DNA of 64,000 nucleotides from Silene conica (GCA_029255685.2 CM055313.2:46828079-46892078), one strand, 5' to 3'. Positions 42,837 through 56,863 are shown, counted from the stretch's first letter. Numbers and translations are program-made. The notes: a model not told the origin generated them from the sequence alone.

Positions 42837-45275
42837 AACTAGGTTGTTTGCATGCTTTCCGTCTACGTTTTTACGGAGTTATTAAGATAACAAAATAAAA
42901 TTTGGTTTTTCGTTTAATATAAGATATGCACGAAATAATTTGAGCATGAATACCTACTGTTTTCTAAAATGTTTTAGAATATTTGGAATATATTTTGCAT
43001 GAATATTGTTCATTGGTATTTTATTTTTCGGTTTTATTGTTTTTAATGGTTAAAAATTGTTTATTTTGGGAAAAATAGTTAAAATCAATTTTTGGCCGAG
43101 ATTTTTCAGTATGTTATCACATGTGTATCCTATGTTATGAATATGAATTTTCGTAAATTATGGACATTTAAAACATGTGATATGAATTTTAAATGTTAAA
43201 ATGCAATAAGATGAATAAAAATGGGTTTGTATAGTTATATTACGAATTTGACTATAAACACTTATGAGTATGTCACATGCAATATTTAAAATATATGTTG
43301 AATTTTCCAGAAATTTATCTCAAATATTGCAATATTATAGATTTTTAATGTAAACATCGGGTAATTAGTGACATTATTTCGACTTTAATAGTTTAAGTTG
43401 GAATTTGGCCATAAAAATTTAACACGATGTCATATAAATTATTTCCAGCATGTATAAAAATTTCGAGATTTTTATCTTATTTTATGCTTGAGAAATAATT
43501 TTAAAGGTTAAAATCGTACGATATATGACGAAAATCGTTAAAATTTACAATAGTTGTTAAAATGGCCGGAAAATTTAACCCAAAATAGTCATATATGATA
43601 TGTTCATCACGAAAATTTTCTTGGGAGCTAAAAGTTTCAGTTTTAATTTTAATTTTAAATTGTTAAAAGTTGCATTTAAAATTGAATAAAAAGAGTCATG
43701 TAATTAAAATTTCGGCTATTTGGCAGTGTCCCATTTAATTTTCTGTCTATTTTATGTTCTTAAAATGTTTTGGAAAGTGTAAAAATATTATTAGTATTTT
43801 ATTTTCATTTATGAAGCTAACTATTGAATTTTCCGACTTAAAATGCTCGTTTTACGTATTATTTTCGAAATAATGTTAAAACCGTATAAATACATATATT
43901 TTTAAGGTTCTGAAATTTTAAGAACATTCTGGGATTTTCAAAATTTGAATTTTGAATTTTCGAAATTTTTATGACTCTTTTGGATTTTTATATTATTTTT
44001 CCCGTAAAACCGAGTAATACCGAACAATATTAAAATATATTAAGTTAAGTCATGTTCAAAGTTTGAGTAAGACTAAATTTTGAAACCTATAACAGTTGGG
44101 ATGATTAACTTAAGGATGAATTCCGATTCATATAATGCATTGCGTTGTTAATCGTTAAAACACGCGATTCCATAAAAACTGAGGTATACGATAACTATTT
44201 ATATTATTGATATTTAAATAGGACGATTTGGCTTAGGATTTACATGTTAGTTCATATATATTCATAAGCATTGCATATTTTATTATGAATGTCATGATTT
44301 TATTTACGTAATTTTGCGAATTATGTAATTTACTTAGTATGGCCTTAGTTTTTAAATCGGTTTTTCCCGTAATGTAAGGGGTTACCGATTCGGTTGTAAT
44401 TTTGTGATCTCGTATCACCCAATTGTAATTTAATTTTATTTTATAATGTATAAAGTAGACTAGAAAAGTTGTAATTTTTGTAAATTCCGGAGTTCCTTGA
44501 AGACGGTGCCATTCGGAAAGGAGTTCCGACAAGACGGTGTTTACCTCGAAGTGCGTGCCTCGTGAAGTTCAAGGGACCAAAGGAGTTGGTTTCCGAATTT
44601 GTACTTTTATTATTTCTTTTCTAGGAAACGCCATACTAGGGTTTATTTTATGCTTTTATTTTGCTTTTATATGTTTGCATGCAAAGCCAAATCGTCATAT
44701 ACCGTCTCATGCATTTTTCGATTTAGTCGACCTAGTCAATTATTTTAACGATAATTCACCGACTTAGTTCACTTAAACATAGATAGATAATAATTTGACT
44801 AGATCTCTTACATATAAATATTGAGACTTAGCCTTACCAAAAAGTACGGACCCATAAATCCCTTCTTCACAAGAACGTAGGCTCGGCTATACCGGGGTAC
44901 TAAAATTGTCACGTTGGGTAAGTGGGGTAATAAGATTACACCTTGAAATTTGGTTGATCTCAACGAAAGTATTTGTAACCGTAGTTGCAATAAGTTCGGG
45001 CTAAAGACGATTTTTAGAAAATTGTGGACCGAGAGTTCTAAGGTAGAACCGATTAAAGGGTTAATCCACCAAATTATACCAATACGGGTTGAATCGGCTA
45101 CACCGTGCCCGGATTAGTATGGGTTTGGGTCTCGGGATTGTTTACTTAATTGGGTAAGAGATCATTAAGTAAATAACTAATTAACTTGTTTAAGTTTTTA
45201 GTATAAATTATGAAATTTAAAATGATATTGTTTTATTTCCTTCATTTTATTGTAGTTTAATTTTCAACATCATCA
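42837..45275 (+). other. Copia-E leader
   Basis: 2.4 kb of AT-rich sequence between primer site and gag, with no credible coding frame. Its last 900 bases share phrases with the Copia-F leader, for example CCCGTAATGTAAGGG near 44370 and 51990, and GATCTCTYACATAT near 44803 and 52411. Confidence 0.7.
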
Positions 45276-46300
45276 ATGGCAACCAACGCTCCACCTCTCA
45301 CTAACGTTTCATGGCTTCGGTCTTTTATGGACCGTTGCAAACTCGATAAGCATGGTTCAAATTTTAAGGATTGGGATGCGCAATTACTTTTGGCCGCTCA
45401 AGGTGACGATAAGAGTCGTTACCTATCCGAAGCCGCTCTGACCGCTCTGACCGCTCGTTCATCGGTCCAAAATCGTGAGGCCTATGAAGCCTACATGAAA
45501 GAGTCCTCCGCTCTTAAAAATGTGCTCATCTTCTCCATGGAGCCGGATCTCCAAAGGAGTATGATTAAGTTGACCACATCGTATGAGATATACACCAAGC
45601 TTGCGACCATGTTTTCGCAAACTCCAATGGTGATCCAATATGAGGCGGCTTCCGCCTTCTTCGACATTACGTTGAAGGAAGGGCAAAAGATAAGCCCTCA
45701 TGTGCTCAAACTCGTTGAGCTCACGGCGACTCTAAAAGCGCAAGACGTTGAGGTTCCCGACTCTCTCATAATTGACCGAGTTTTTCACTCGCTCAATAAG
45801 GTTAAATCGTATGCTCAATTCCGGGTGAATTTTAATATGCGAAACCAAGAGACAACATTGGATGAGTTGCATAAGATGCTCGTCCAAGCCGAAAGGGACA
45901 TGGGACTTCATGAAAGTTCCACCAAGGATGTTTTAAACATCGAAAAGAAAGGGAAAACGAGCTTCAAAAGGAATGCCTTTAAAGGCAAGGGCAAGAAAAC
46001 GTTCAAGCCCAAAGCGACCAAAGAAAAGACCTTTTCGAAAGGCGCTTCCACCTCGTCTTCGAAGTCCGAAGACAAGTGTCATTATTGCACGAGGATCGGT
46101 CATTGGAAGCGTAATTGTTCCAAATACTTAAGCGATCTCAAAAATGGGAAGGCAACCGCTGTAGGTAATTATTCTCGTGTAAGATTCATGTCATTTATCA
46201 ACTTATGTATAGTGATACAAATGTGTTGATATTTACCCTTTTTAATTGTTTTAAAGGGCCACCTCCTAATAATGATAAGGGTAAGGAGAAGGAATCATGA
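45276..46300 (+). CDS. Copia-E gag, with a possible 92-bp intron
   Basis: ATG at 45276. Residues about 10-230 are copia gag (NVSWLRSFMDRCKLDKHGSN, SALKNVLIFSMEPDLQ, TLDELHKMLVQAERDMGL). A Lys/Ser-rich linker leads to a zinc knuckle CHYCTRIGHWKRNC near residue 270. Unspliced, the frame stops at 46229 (317 codons). Alternatively a GT-AG intron (46165-46256) joins VG to GPPPNNDKGKEKES and a stop at 46298-46300. In both cases gag ends without protease. Gag would form the virus-like particle in the cytoplasm. The frame is intact, so it may still be expressed. Splicing is inferred from the borders only. Confidence 0.82.
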
Positions 46301-47492
46301 GGTTCCTTACTTGGATGGCTACGGTAGCATCCAATTGATCGAAGACTTGAAGAGCTAGGCTCTAATTTTCATATCGTCTTCTTTCATATTTTTCAATTTA
46401 TTTTCTTGTAAGACAAAGATTAAAATCCTAAAACAATGGTTGTAATTTTGGATATTGGTGACTTGGTTTTCAACCCGAGTCACTACTTTTGTTCTTAATC
46501 AATGTCTTGATTTCTCAAAATTGCATACCTTGTTTAAACATGAATAATGGTGATTTTATCACGCAATAAACATTGATACGATCAATATAAAGTAATCAAA
46601 GTGTTGATTAAAACGGAGAACTACAACCCATGAGATACTTTCAATCAAAATGAGACAACATCAGTTCATTATAAGATTTTCATTTTAAGTGAAAATGAGA
46701 ATGTATTCATCACACCTATAAAACTTCAAACATTCATATGCATTGGTAAATCGAAATAGTCATCCTTATACAAATAAAGGTTATTGTTAGAAGGATAGAG
46801 TGGGAGAAAATATTTCGCTCGCAAACCAATGATGAAAATAAAGGATCTTAGAGAAGATTCCTACATGGGAGTCTTAAGAAGAGCCCTAAATGAATGAATT
46901 GAAGAAACTACGAGAGGACACTGAGGAAACTACGGGAGGACACTCGAAGAAAGTTCCTTATGTTCATTGTTTCAGTGGGAAACCCCGTATGAATCCGGAA
47001 GGAATATCGGCTCCTTGAGATAATGATTTTTTAAAGATGATAAGATAATAGAGGAGAAATCATCTATCTATATGGGGAAAGACCGGTTCCTTAATAAATG
47101 ATTTTTCTAAGTTAATAAGATAAAAGAGAAGAAATCATCTCAATTCTCTCAATGTACTTATAAGAAAATTATCATGTCATATTCGTCTCGAGGAAACGAA
47201 GACATGAGAAGAGGGTGATGATTGATTGAATGAAAATAGATCACTATAGGGATAGTGATGGTGATAATGATTCAAGATATAAATAAAAGATTTACATGCA
47301 AGAAATGAAAGGTTCATTTAAGAGATCGAGTAATATTGATTTTAGTGGGAGCAATGTTCATTAAAAGAATTAAACCTACCATTTAGAGAGGATTGGTGAT
47401 TCTTTAAGGTGTAAACAATGAGAGGTTTTCAATTCTAGATGAACAAATACCTTATATTATACGATGATGGAGCTTTATGGGAAGTATTTCCC
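46301..47492 (+). other. Copia-E 3' noncoding region
   Basis: No open frame with copia motifs. It contains the partly repeated phrase GAAACTACGRGAGGACACT (46907-46935) and homology to 15980-16440. It ends at the gypsy LTR fragment. Confidence 0.7.
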
Positions 47493-47894
47493 CTACCTGA
47501 AATAGCAGGAAATGCAGATAAATCCGAGGCTTGTCTAGAAATGTTCCACGCGAAACCCGCTACCTAAACAGGTATACGTAACGAATTAATAACCTTCCCG
47601 GACCCCTTAACAACCACACTTACTATAAATAGAAACCTTCCATAAGTGGAAAGTTTCCGAAAATAGAAAATTCCCAAAAATAGAAACTTTCCAATTATAG
47701 AAACTTTCCAAAAATAGAAACTCCCTTGACTTAAATAATTCCCGACTCATAAACTTCAACTACGCGATAACGAATAACGTTGAAATAGTGAAAGCCGACT
47801 TATTATAAGAATAGTAGTAAAATGATAGTACTTACTAAGCTAATAGCAATAAAATCATTTTAACAAAATTAATAACAATAATAATAATAATGAC

Positions 47895-47975
<81 letters not shown>

Positions 47976-49192
47976 AACATACTAAAAAAACAAAACCAAA
48001 CCAACTCTAACAACACCCACGTCCTAACACCACCACCGAGGCCGCGTACAACCCTAGACTTGGCTGACAACCACTACCGACCACACCCTACTACGACCAC
48101 TACATCACCGACCACCACCAGGACGGCCGACTCCCTCCGGCGAGGAGAACCAGTGATTCAAACATCCCTGATTCTTCACCCTCAACTCGTGACACCCACC
48201 TGAACAGCCTGCCACGGCCACCACTCCCGCCTGTCAGACCACCCTAGACCACTATTAACGACACGCCTGACCTAGAACCCTCAGACCGTGGTGGTACCGC
48301 CGCACCGACCTCCCCCTAGTCATCGGTGGTACCACCCCCAAACCAACCTGTCACACGACCCAAAAGAAATACAAACACCCCTGATCCCTGTTCTCTTTTC
48401 GCATCCACCACGGAAAACCCCTTGACCACCATACGACACCCTCCTAGCCACCACGACAACCATTACCCTACTCCCTGACTCTCCCTAGACCCATACAATA
48501 ACACCACGACCCTTCTTTTATCATACACAGAAACGAAAACACCAACACGAATATATAAACCCGACAACCCATACCTACACGACCACCTTCAGACGCATAT
48601 ACGACGGTGTTCGGGTGGTCAGAGACGACATATTATGGTTCATAACTGACCACCATACGTCACATACAGGTTTTATGAAATTACCAGACTCGTTCATAAC
48701 GTAAAAGCAACAATAATAGAGACACGAAAACGAGTGCAGACAAACAAGCATAACACAGTGGTGAAATACCAGACTTCACGGCCAAAACGAGACACTCTAG
48801 GCTAGGCAACAACCACCGTGTAAGGCTCTACTTCCTTCTCTGAGGTGGCGGCTAGGGTTTGGTGTAAAGAGATTTGTGTTAGGGTAGGATTTAATGTATG
48901 TAAAAGTCGTCTATAAAAGGCGGCAGTAAGAGTAGTCTGAGCGTGTGATATTACTAAGTGTGGGCTCTATTGTTTTTCACACATTTCGAGGCCCATCAAT
49001 GCATCCTCATTGGTCCATATTTCAAACCCCACTAAAAGCATAAATAGAACATAAAATTATTAACACCCTTGATAACTCAAATTCCATTTCGATCCACGTA
49101 TACACCCAATTAATTACGTATAAAATATGTCGTCGACTCATAAAATATGCGAAGGTAAACAATAATACGAATAATAAATTCGGGTTATTACA
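47493..49192 (-). repeat. Truncated gypsy LTR related to the solo LTR at 17773
   Basis: On the minus strand it starts TGTAATAACCCG (49192) and shares GGGCCTCGAAATGT, the AAACTTTCC repeats and the CCTGAAATAGCAGG block with the solo LTR, but lacks about 700 bp of the 3' end. A (TAA)n run lies at about 47875-47975. Confidence 0.75.
47875..47975. repeat. (TAA)n microsatellite
   Basis: About 30 near-perfect TAA triplets with a few TGA and TAC interruptions. It matches, in complement, the (TTA)n of the related LTR at 18886. Confidence 0.93.
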
Positions 49193-49683
49193 GTCAGCGT
49201 ATTAGTGAAAAAAAAGCATAAATAATAACGTGTTGACCTGCGACATTCAAAGAAGTTACAGTGACATCTACGGCGGCCCTATGGCGGTTTAACGATGACG
49301 AAAATGTTAAGGACACTACAAGGGTTACATACAACTATTAAACATAGAAAAAGATAAATCATAAGGTAAGAAAATTACTCACTAATACGCTGCTGCGAAA
49401 AGGATAAACCCGTTGATGATCTCTTTCTCTTTCGTTCTTCTCTACCCTCACGACTGCTCAGGCCAGGGTTTAGGGTGCAGAAGGGACAGGGAGGTAGACG
49501 AGATGTAGGAGGATGAGTAGGCTTTTAGTGATAGACGATGGAGGCAGATTAAGGTGTCGATGGAGAAATGAATGATATGAGGGTGATTAGGGTTTGTTTA
49601 TCATGTAGGGTGCTAGGGTGTCGATTGTTGTTTACTGTTTCTCACTACCCAAACCGAGTATATCTAATATGAGCCTATCTCTA

Positions 49684-50952
49684 TGTTGGAGTAAGTGTCC
49701 TCCACAATAGTGCGTCTACATAATAAATCTCATAAGAGGAATAAATAAGGGATATATTTATAATAAATTATTGTCAGTTGATTAATGTATATCGGTAACA
49801 ATCAGCTAGCTAGAGTTAGATGTTACTGTCGTAAGACGGCGGTAATCAACTGATCCCTCTCGGTCACACCTATAGGAGTGAACCTCAATAGAAAAACTAA
49901 TTATATTGTATAAAGATACATTTTAATTAATCCCTTGAATATTTGACTAATGGGTAGTCAAGTGAGTTTTAAGATGAACAAGTTTGGAACTTGGGTCAAT
50001 TATAAGATAACTGACTGACGAAAATTTATTTAATATGATTAAATAAAAGTGAAATCTAATTATTATATGATAATTATTAAATTTCTTGAGACGGTTATAT
50101 ATATTACGAGGTAATGATAATTAGCTAATAAATGTTATAAGGAGTTATAAAATTAGCTAAATGGGTGTCCAATCACCTATTATATATTGATATAGTGGTA
50201 AAATATTACTTAAAAGTTAAGTGTATATTTTTATTTAATTATATTATTTAATTGTTGAATAATTTAATTAACTCTTAATTATATTAGATGATTAAGTATT
50301 GGACTTATAAGTACTTGTGGGACAAATATTAAAATTTGAAATTGGGCGAAAATCAACAAATGGGCCGTATGACTCATGTTTATTAAACATGAATCATCAT
50401 TTGACTCATGTTTTATAAACATGAATCATCATTTTAATGAGCCTATTTTAATGCCACATATCATTATCTATTATATATATATATATATAAGCATGAATAA
50501 GATCATTTTCCTAATTTTTCTTCTACTTGGCCAAACTAATTAGAGGGAAAAAGGAAGATCTTACTATCTTGTTTAAACACCTTCTTCATCAAAACTCATA
50601 AATAAATATATTATACATCTTCTATTATTAGTAGTAATAATATATTTGTAGTATAATAAAAAAGGGGTTATCCTTATTTTATCTAGCTAGTAAATTAAGG
50701 TTGTTTGTGGTGATCTCTTGGGTGTTTCAAGAGGAGGTTTCTTATTTTAGAAACTTGGGTTTGAACTCCTTTTAGTCATCGGTCTATATTACAAAGGAAT
50801 TGTAGTATCGTTTTTCCGTCTTGAAACCGATGTAAGTTTTTTTTTTCTTTTCATATAAATCTACATGCATGTACTAGATCATATATAAATTAAATTAAGA
50901 GAATTTAATATTTTGTTTAGATAGTCTAAACACATAGTTTTCATAACTAACA
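49684..50952 (+). repeat. Copia-F 5' LTR
   Basis: Ends TGTTGGAGTAAGTGTCC and CATAACTAACA. A TATATATATATAAGC run near 50472-50490 is a plausible TATA region. Confidence 0.94.
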
Positions 50953-50954
50953 AT

Positions 50955-50966
50955 TGGTATCAGAGC
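50955..50966 (+). other. Copia-F primer-binding site (initiator Met tRNA)
   Basis: TGGTATCAGAGC two bases after the 5' LTR. Confidence 0.93.
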
Positions 50967-52851
50967 TAATTGTGCATGCATGTTTATTAATATGCTTTAA
51001 GACGGTTTATATGATAAATTGCTTAAATATTGATAAAATGGTCAAAATAAGATGATTTTTTCCATACATGTTGATTCTGATCTTTAAAAGTTTCTGGTCG
51101 AATTTTATTATTAATGGAGTTATTTTGCTATTTTTAGTTCATTTTTCGGTTAAAAATGTTTTAAAATGCATTATTTTGTTAATTGTTACCTAAAAATATT
51201 TGCATGTTAAATCTGATGATTAAATCTTAATATATTCATGCATGCATGTTTTACTTAGTGTAGGTAAAATAAAGAAATTAAATTTTTAATTTTTTGCATA
51301 TTTACTGATTTTATACGATAATAATCAATGAATAATGACTATATTATAATTAAAATTAACAGAAAAATTAAATGGGCTAAATTTTAATTTTTCCAGATCT
51401 GAAAAAGTTCCAGAATGTTAAAAATTTTATTTTTAAATTTTATTTGGTATTTTTATAATTCATTGGTATTTTTGTGTTGTTTTTACATAAAAACCGATGA
51501 ACATGCGAATAAATTATGAAAATGACTTAAAAATTTTGAAAATAATTTTTCTAGTCCATATTGTATTCTGGAAGTTTCCAAAATATATACAATTATTTAT
51601 TTCGAATTTTCATTATTTAATATGATTATTTCGAAATAAAGGCGTAAAAGTTGCAATAATTGTGATAAAAATAGCAAAATAGACCAAATTATGCTAATAT
51701 ATTTCAAGAATTAGTGGAGACTAATATTTGAGGCACCAAAACAGTTTGGAATGTTGGTATAAGCTTAAAGATAGTTTAAGTGTTGATTTATAACTTTTAA
51801 TGGTTAAAAATGTTTATAATTCCACTAATAATAAGCTTTGTTAATATGATTAACTATATTTGTTGGCAATTTGGCATATTCATGTTTATTTATGGTAAAT
51901 AATATGTTGCATAGTAGCATGGTAATATTTATTTATTTTTCATTGGTTGAATGAAAATTGTACCTAATATGGCCTAATTAGAAGCTAGTATTACCCGTAA
52001 TGTAAGGGATACTAGTTTGGTTTGTAATTAAGCAATCTCGTATTGCCCGTATGTAATATTAATTATTTTATTTTATTAGATGAAAATTGTATAATAGGAT
52101 TATATTTTGTAATTAATTTTAAGAAGATGGTGATCCAAAAGATGAAGACAAAGGTGTTCAAAAGACGACTTCAAGGTGTTGAAGACTTTGTATTTTGGAA
52201 GCTTTTGTAATAGTTAATAAGGTTAACTAGGATAAGTGTCCATATTAGGATATTCATTTATTGTTTAAAATTGCATGCTATATGTTTATAGTTTCCGCTA
52301 TGCTAAATTGCCAAAATCTAGTGCGTTTTCCATATTTTATTTATTGTCATTAAATCATCTAACATTCACCTATTTAGTTCACTTAAAAGTAATAGATTAT
52401 TTTTTGACAAGATCTCTCACATATTTTAAAATTGAGATATAGCCTTACTAATTAGTAGCACCTATGAACCCCTTCTTCATTAGGGCCACGCTCGCCTCAG
52501 CGGGGTGTTCCCTTTTTACGTTGGGTACGTAGGGTGATAATGGTTATTACTTGTTATATTTGGTTGGACTCAACGGAATGCAGAGACGAGTCTCAGTTCT
52601 GGGGCTATAGATAAATTTAAGAAATTTGTCGACCAAGAGTTCTAGGTGTAGAATCAGTTAAAAGTTAACTCACCGAATTTAATTAATTAAGGGATGTATC
52701 GGCTCACCGTGCCCAAGATTAATTAAAAACGGATCTTGGGATCGCTTATATAATTTAGTGGGAGATCATTATATAAACGCTTTTATAATTTTAAATTTTT
52801 CGGTAAATGTTAATGTTTCCTTCTTTTCGTTTGTAGTATTAAATCTGCAAA
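50967..52851 (+). other. Copia-F leader
   Basis: 1.9 kb of AT-rich noncoding sequence. The last 500 bases resemble the Copia-E leader. I see no palindrome cluster like those in Copia-A, -B or -C. Confidence 0.7.
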
Positions 52852-53116
52852 ATGTCAACAAGTACACCAGTTCAACAAAATGAAATGCCATCTGCACCAC
52901 TTCTTAGAGAGTCGTGGCTCAGGTCCTTCATGGACAAAAGTTGTTTAAAGAAAGATGGTAGCAACTATATTGAGTGGATAGAGCAGTTGAAGACTGCTGC
53001 TATTGCTGACGGGAAGTTGCGCTATCTTGTGGATCCTCCCCCTCCCGTACCCTCTATTAGGGCAACTGCCGCAGTTAGGACTGCATATGATTAATACATG
53101 CAAAAATTCAAACTCA
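52852..53116 (+). pseudogene. Copia-F gag N-terminus, ended by stop and frameshift
   Basis: ATG at 52852 (MSTSTPVQQNEMPSAPLLRE), then SWLRSFMDKSCLKKDGSN and IADGKLRYLVDP, matching other copia gags here. TAA at 53092-53094 ends it after 80 codons. Homology resumes in another frame from 53117 (SIKNVLIFAME), so one base was gained or lost between. The gag of Copia-E continues without a break at this point. Confidence 0.9.
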
Positions 53117-56100
53117 ATTAAGAATGTCTTAATTTTTGCAATGGAATCGTTTTTGAAACTACGTTGTATAACACTCTCGACCGCTCATGAAATCTATACT
53201 AGACTTGGGAGCATGTTCCCCCAAGCACCACGTGTTCAAAGATATAATGCTGTAGTGCGCTTTTTCGAGTCTCGTCTCGTTAAAGGTCAACCCGTTTGTA
53301 ACCATGTGCTCAATATGATCGAGTGTATGGAAACTCTCGAGACTTTAGGAAGTCCGATTTCTAAGGAAATTGCGATTGATCGCGTGCTTCATTCTCTTCA
53401 CGATGGTTATGCAAATTTCAGAGTAAATTATAAAATGAATAATATGGATAAAAGTATTCATGAACTTCATGGTATCTTAGTACAGACTGAGAGAGATTTA
53501 ATGTCTAGTGGGAGTTTGAAAAAAGATGTTTTAAACATTAATGAGAAAAAGCAACAATTCAAAAAGGCAGGGACAAAGGGAAAGAAAGTTGATCCCAATG
53601 TCAAAGGTAAAGGAAAGGCTATAATGTATAACCAACCCAAACCTAAATCCAAGAAAGGGGCGACCCCTGATCAAAAATGTTTTTATTGTGATGGTAATGG
53701 GCATTGGAAGCGAAACTGCCCAAAATATTTGGATGATAAAAAATCTGGACGTGTGACGGTATCAGGTAAAATTTCATCTGAAATTTATATGATTGACATA
53801 AATTTTGCAAGTTCCACCACATGGGTATTTGATACTGGTTGCGGTTCTCATCTTTGTAATCATTTACAGGGACTGAGAAGCGTCCGTCAACTAGCCAAGG
53901 GTGAAGTTGACCTCCGCCTGGGAAATGGAGCCAGGATAGCAGCTGTGTCTATAGGAACTTATGTAATTAGTTTAGAATCTGGTTTAGAGTTGTATCTAAA
54001 TAAATGTTATTTTGTACCTTCTCTTAGTAAGAACATAATTTTCGTTTCTGTACTAGACGGAGAAGGTTTTACTTTTGTAATCAAAGGCAAATGTTGTACT
54101 TTTTGCTTTGATAATGTTACAAATGGATGTGCATATTCTATCAATGGTGTTTATGTTCTAGATTTAACTAATGAAATTCATCATATAGATAATAAAAGAC
54201 TCAAAACAGGTGACCCAGATCTTTCTTTTCTCTGGCATTGTCGTTTAGGTCACATAAACGAAAATCGCATTAGAAGACTAGTAAAGACTGGTATTCTATC
54301 TCCATTTGATTACAAATCTTTTGGAAATTGCGACTCTTGTCTTTTAGGCAAAATGACTCGATCACCTTTTACTAGAACAGGAGAAAGAACAAGTCAGTTA
54401 TTAGGGCTCATTCATACCGATGTTTGTGGACCACTGACTATCACTGCTAGAGGTGGTTATGATTACTTCATCACTTTCACTGATGATTTAAGTAGATATG
54501 GATATGTCTACTTAATGAGGTATAAAAGTGAAGCCTTTGAAAAGTTTAAGGAGTTTCAAAATGAAGTAGAAAATCAATTAGATAGAAAGATCAAAGCATT
54601 ACGATCTGATCGTGGTGGCGAATATCTTAGTAATGACTTTGATGATCATCTGAGAGATTGTGGTATTGTATCACAATTGACACCTCCAGGTACACCGCAA
54701 TTAAATGGTGTAGCTGAGAGGAGAAACCGAACTTTATTAGATATGGTTCGATCAATGATGAGTCAGACTGAGCTTCCTGACTCATTTTGGGGTTTTGCAA
54801 TCCTTTCTGCTACTACTTCTTTAAACAAAAGCCCGACTAAAGCAACTGAGAAAACACCACATGAATTGTGGAAAGGGAAAGTCCCAAATTTGTCGTATAT
54901 GAAAATATGGGGTTGTGAAGCTTACGTCAAGAACAAGTCTGACGATAAGTTAGCTCCCCGATCCGACAAATGTTTCTTTGTAGGTTATCCTAAGGAAACT
55001 CGTGGTTATTACTTCTACCACCGTCACGAGAACAAAGTGTTTGTGGCTCGTGATGCTGTCTTTCTAGAAAAAGAATTTATTTCTAGAAGACAGAGTGGGA
55101 GAAAATTTGAGCTTAGTGAAGTTCAAGAGCCACAAAGTGAGGATGCAATGCAGGAAGATGTTCCGTCTTCCTCTGGTTCAGTTATAGTTCCTAGGAAGTC
55201 AACTCGTATCAGTCACCCACCTGATAGATACCTTGGTATTATCGAGGAAAGTGGGAATGACGTCTTACTTTTAGAAAGTGACGAGCCGTCAACCTATAAG
55301 GCAGCTATCTCAAGTTCTAACTCCAAATTATGGCTTGAAGCCATGAAATCCGAAATGGACTCCATGCACGAAAATCAAGTATGGGACTTGGTTGATTTAC
55401 CTAAAGATGTAAGACCTCTTCAGTGTAAATGGATTTTTAAAATCAAATTTGGCTTGGATGGACAACCAGATGTCTACAAAGCACGATTGGTTGCAAAAGG
55501 TTTCACACAGATTCATGGTTTACACTATGATGAGACTTTTGCGCCAGTTGCAATGCTTAGGTCTGTTCGGATAATCTTAGCAATTGCTGCATTTTATAAT
55601 TATGAAATATGGCAGATGGATGTTAAAACCGCCTTCTTGAATGGATTTCTTGAAGAGGAGGTGTACATGACACAGCTTGAGGGTTTTATCGATCTAAACA
55701 ATTCTAAGAAAGTTTGCAAGCTTAAGAGATCCATTTATGGTCTTAAGCAAGCATCTAGGAGTTGGAATCATCGATTTGATCAGGTGATTAAACAGAATGG
55801 CTTTACTCGAAGTGTCGAGGAACCATGTTTATACACAAAGTTTAGTGGGAGCAAATTAGTCTTCTTAGTCTTATATGTAGATGACATATTACTAATTGGA
55901 AATGATGTTCCAATGCTTACATCTGTGAAAGAGTGGCTTGGAAATCATTTTCAGATGAAAGACTTAGGAGAGGCGCAACGTATATTAGGTATCCGGATCT
56001 ATAGAGATAGATCTAAAAGGATGTTAGCGTTAAGTCAAGAAGCTTATATAGATAAGGTTCTTGATAGGTTCAAAATGAATAACTCTAAGAGAGGTTATCT

Positions 56101-56863
56101 ACCTATGGGACATGGAATTACTTTGAGTAAGACTCAGAGCCCCAGTTAGCCCGCAGAGGTTGAACGCATGAAATTGATTCCATATGCTTCAGCAGTTGGA
56201 TAAATCATGTACGCTATGATATGCACGCGTCCTGACGTCTCATATGCTTTGAGTATGACGAGTCGTTACCAAGCTGATCCAGGTGAAAGTCATTGGATAG
56301 CGGTTAAAAACATTCTTAAGTACTTAAGAAGGACTAAGGATTCATTTTTGGTGTTTGAAGGTGATACTGAGCTACGTGTAAAAGGTTATACGGATGCCAG
56401 TTTCCAAACAGATCGGGATGATTTGAAGTCCCAATCTGGATATGTGTTTATGTTGAATGGTGGTGCTATCAGCTGGAAGAGTTTCAAACAGAGTGTGACT
56501 GCAGATTCTACAACGGAAGCTGAGTATCTTGCAGCATCAGAAGCTGCGAAAGAAGCTGTTTGGATTAGGCAATTTTTGGAAGGAATTAAAGTGGTCCCTT
56601 CTGTTGTTGATCCAGTCACTATTTTATGTGACAACAGTGGGGCAATTTTCCAAGCAAAGGAGCCCAAGTCTAGTAATAAATCAAGACATATACTCAGAAA
56701 GTATCATGTAGTTAGAGACTATATTGATAGGAAGGAAATAGCGATTTGTAAGGTTGGGACAAAGGATAACATTGCTGATCCTTTAACCAAGCCTTTGTCG
56801 CAGGCTAAGCATAATAATCATGTATTTTCGATGGGATTGAAACGTGTACCTGATTTGCTATAA
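53117..56863 (+). pseudogene. Copia-F gag-pol: gag C-part, protease, integrase, RT, RNase H
   Basis: One frame from 53117 to the final TAA at 56863, broken by TAG 56147-56149 and TAA 56201-56203. Domains in order: gag UBN2-like part; zinc knuckle CFYCDGNGHWKRNC (about 53678); aspartic protease with VFDTGCGSHLCNH (about 53825); pre-integrase zinc finger WHCRLGH...CDSC; integrase core with HTDVCGP, LRSDRGGEY and NGVAERRNRT (the D, D and E); RT_copia with QMDVKTAFLNGFLEEE and YVDD at 55874-55885; RNase H with ADSTTEAEYLAASEA and CDNSGAIF. Both stops fall between RT and RNase H. Together the parts would copy RNA into DNA and insert it. An upstream ATG at 53003 gives a longer ORF but its first 38 codons are out-of-frame gag. 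Confidence 0.93.

Larger units (their letters stand above)
41579..47492 (+). mobile_element. Copia-E: gag-only copia element, 3' end missing
   Basis: Plus strand: 5' LTR (41579-42822), primer site TGGTATCAGAGC (42825-42836), a long AT-rich leader (42837-45275), one gag gene (45276-46300) and a 3' region (46301-47492) homologous to that of Copia-D at 15980-16440. Gag passes directly into the 3' region with no protease, integrase or RT. The 3' end is replaced at about 47493 by a truncated gypsy LTR, so the 3' LTR and the target duplication cannot be seen. Confidence 0.82.

Noticed and set aside
47855-48070. Open frame with poly-Leu (looks like a signal peptide or membrane protein)
   Set aside because: It is the complement of the (TAA)n microsatellite in a gypsy LTR fragment.
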